The position numbers and the translations under genes are program-made. From contig JAGHSL010000279.1 of NCBI GenBank assembly GCA_018065885.1, forward strand, positions 1 through 7,279: a stretch of DNA of 7,279 nucleotides, given 5' to 3'. This document shows, piece after piece, positions 6,183 to 7,279 of the stretch. The notes beneath the pieces are model-generated. The model searched no databases and was not told the origin of the DNA. It saw only the letters and a program-made list of their open reading frames with translations. The stretch is from Candidatus Limimorpha equi (GTDB lineage: Bacteria; Bacteroidota; Bacteroidia; Bacteroidales; F082). Within the stretch, counting starts at the first letter, position 1. The number at the start of each line of letters is the position of its first letter.

Positions 6183-7279
6183 TTACTTGGCGACTGAGAA
6201 CATTCTGGTCTGCATTTCACCGTTCTGTGAGTAGATGCGGATGAAATAGATGCCGCTGTTCATGCTACCCGTGCTGATTTGAGCCTGACCGTCAGCAACT
6301 TCCTGTGAAAGAACAAGCTGACCCATAGCATTGTAAACCTCAACGTTGGCAATGTTTTCGCCAGCCACGTTCAGGACATCCGATGCTGGGTTAGGATAAA
6401 TCTTCACGCTGTTTTCAAATTCATTGACGCCAGTATTACCAGTGTTGAAGGTAGCTTCTGGGCCGTAAACGGTCTGACCTTCGATGACGGCGTAAGCCTT
6501 AACCATATAAATGCTTGCTTCATCAAGACCTTCAACAGAAGCCATGATTTGCTTGAATTCATTGATGATACCGACAACTGTATTCACGGTTGAGCTTGTA
6601 ACCTTTCTGTATTCGAAACCGACTTCATCAGGATAACCGACATAATCCAATGAGCTGAGGAAATTAGCGTCAATTTCAGTGACCATTTCAACTTCAGTTT
6701 CACCGACTGTAGCTTGAGGAGTTTGACCCTTGACTGAAATCAGAGTAGAAGCTTCGCTGCCAAATTCGCCATCATCTTCATCACCAAAGATGACATTGTC
6801 GTTTGCATCATAAAGGATAAAATAGCCATGGCCGTAGGAGCAGCACATACCATTACCGACATTGTCATAAATCGAGAACTTCACACATTCATTTGCAGGA
6901 ACTGCGAAACGTTCGATGTGGAGCTGAGTGCCAGTGCCACCCATCAGCATTGCGTATGGGCCACCTGAAGCGAGGACAGTGCCATCAGAAGCGGTAGCTT
7001 CCCAAGTGATCTGGTTGCCGAACTTGTCTTGCATGAGCTGCAGTTCGATTTCGGTTTCTTCGCCATCGATTTCAATATCAGTCCATTCCTGGCAGCTGAC
7101 AGCAGCGCTTGATTCAGCTGAGAAAGGAGTGCCATTGGCTTCAATGACTTTCACAGTGATGCTGTGTGAGCCAAACGGAACCTCAACAGGAATTTCAATC
7201 GTTTCGATACCATACTGAGGAAGTTCGCCTTCCCAACCCATTGAAACGGTTTCGCCTTCAATTTCGGCTTCGAGTTTCA
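6183..7279 (-). CDS. T9SS-secreted multidomain protein, 5' end cut by window edge
   Basis: Only the C-terminal 364 residues are in the window; the frame stays open to base 7279, so the ATG at 7241 is an internal Met. Numbering from that Met, the region holds a beta-rich stretch (1-55), then a module about 62-170 of the type WEATASDGTVLASGGPY, ending in YDNVGNGMCCSYGHGYFILYD (125-145), a Gly-rich, Cys-Cys motif seen in many secreted proteins of marine and gut Bacteroidota. A fibronectin-III-like domain follows (about 180-268: VGFEYRKV, YMVKAYAVIEGQTVYGPEATFNTG). The last 75 residues are a type A sorting domain: KIYPNPASDVLNV, VEVYNAMGQLV, GIYFIRI and the final MFSVAK. Such domains guide export through the outer-membrane T9SS and are removed when the protein is anchored or released. 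The catalytic or binding part lies upstream, so the function is unknown; a protease or adhesin is possible. It has its own terminator. Confidence 0.9.
   Translation of the reverse strand, partial: KLEAEIEGETVSMGWEGELPQYGIETIEIPVEVPFGSHSITVKVIEANGTPFSAESSAAVSCQEWTDIEIDGEETEIELQLMQDKFGNQITWEATASDGTVLASGGPYAMLMGGTGTQLHIERFAVPANECVKFSIYDNVGNGMCCSYGHGYFILYDANDNVIFGDEDDGEFGSEASTLISVKGQTPQATVGETEVEMVTEIDANFLSSLDYVGYPDEVGFEYRKVTSSTVNTVVGIINEFKQIMASVEGLDEASIYMVKAYAVIEGQTVYGPEATFNTGNTGVNEFENSVKIYPNPASDVLNVAGENIANVEVYNAMGQLVLSQEVADGQAQISTGSMNSGIYFIRIYSQNGEMQTRMFSVAK

Noticed and set aside
7239..7241. ATG at 7241 as the true start of the T9SS-cargo gene
   Set aside because: The frame continues open to the window edge (codons for KLEAEIEGETVS precede it), and there is no signal peptide after this Met, which an exported protein needs.
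1..7279. CRISPR arrays, tRNA or rRNA genes, insertion sequences
   Set aside because: No regular repeats with spacers, no cloverleaf or rRNA-like stretch and no transposase motifs were seen; the gaps between genes are all under 140 bases.

Overview
The window looks like a piece of a Bacteroidota chromosome, most likely from the order Bacteroidales. The signs are a type IX secretion (T9SS) C-terminal sorting domain, start codons without strong Shine-Dalgarno sequences, A+T-rich promoters carrying the Bacteroidota -7 element TAnnTTTG, and a eukaryotic-type glycogen branching enzyme of the kind common in this phylum. A secreted alpha-L-fucosidase suggests a glycan-degrading, perhaps gut or host-associated, lifestyle. 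That last point is inference. No rRNA, tRNA, CRISPR array or insertion sequence was seen.

Left part (1-2907, minus strand): a two-gene alpha-glucan operon. A cytoplasmic GH13 alpha-amylase-family enzyme (2907-1402) is followed after 15 bases by a GH13_8 branching enzyme, glgB (1386 to beyond base 1; the C-terminal third is outside the window). The two are in the same frame, separated by one TAG codon. Together they should cut and branch intracellular glycogen or starch-like glucans.

Middle part (2908-5407, plus strand): an 89-base divergent promoter region with an imperfect inverted repeat leads into a RelB/DinJ-type antitoxin (2997-3305). It overlaps by 11 bases a RelE/ParE-type toxin (3295-3621). 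Seven bases after the toxin stop begins a secreted GH29 alpha-L-fucosidase (3629-5407) with a PA14 domain inserted between its catalytic barrel and its C-terminal beta-sandwich. The tight spacing suggests the fucosidase may be read from the toxin-antitoxin transcript.

Right part (5408-7279, minus strand): the fucosidase meets, across a bidirectional terminator, a small secreted CpeT/CpcT-family protein (6047-5445). Beyond it, behind its own terminator, lies the 3' part of a large secreted protein with fibronectin-III-like and Cys-Cys/Gly-rich modules and a T9SS type A sorting domain (ends at 6183; its start is outside the window).

All genes belong to known families. The less ordinary points are the PA14 insertion and slightly unusual acid/base motif of the fucosidase, the toxin-antitoxin/fucosidase coupling, the single in-frame stop between amylase and branching enzyme, the palindrome in the divergent promoter, and a CpeT-like protein in an apparently non-phototrophic lineage.
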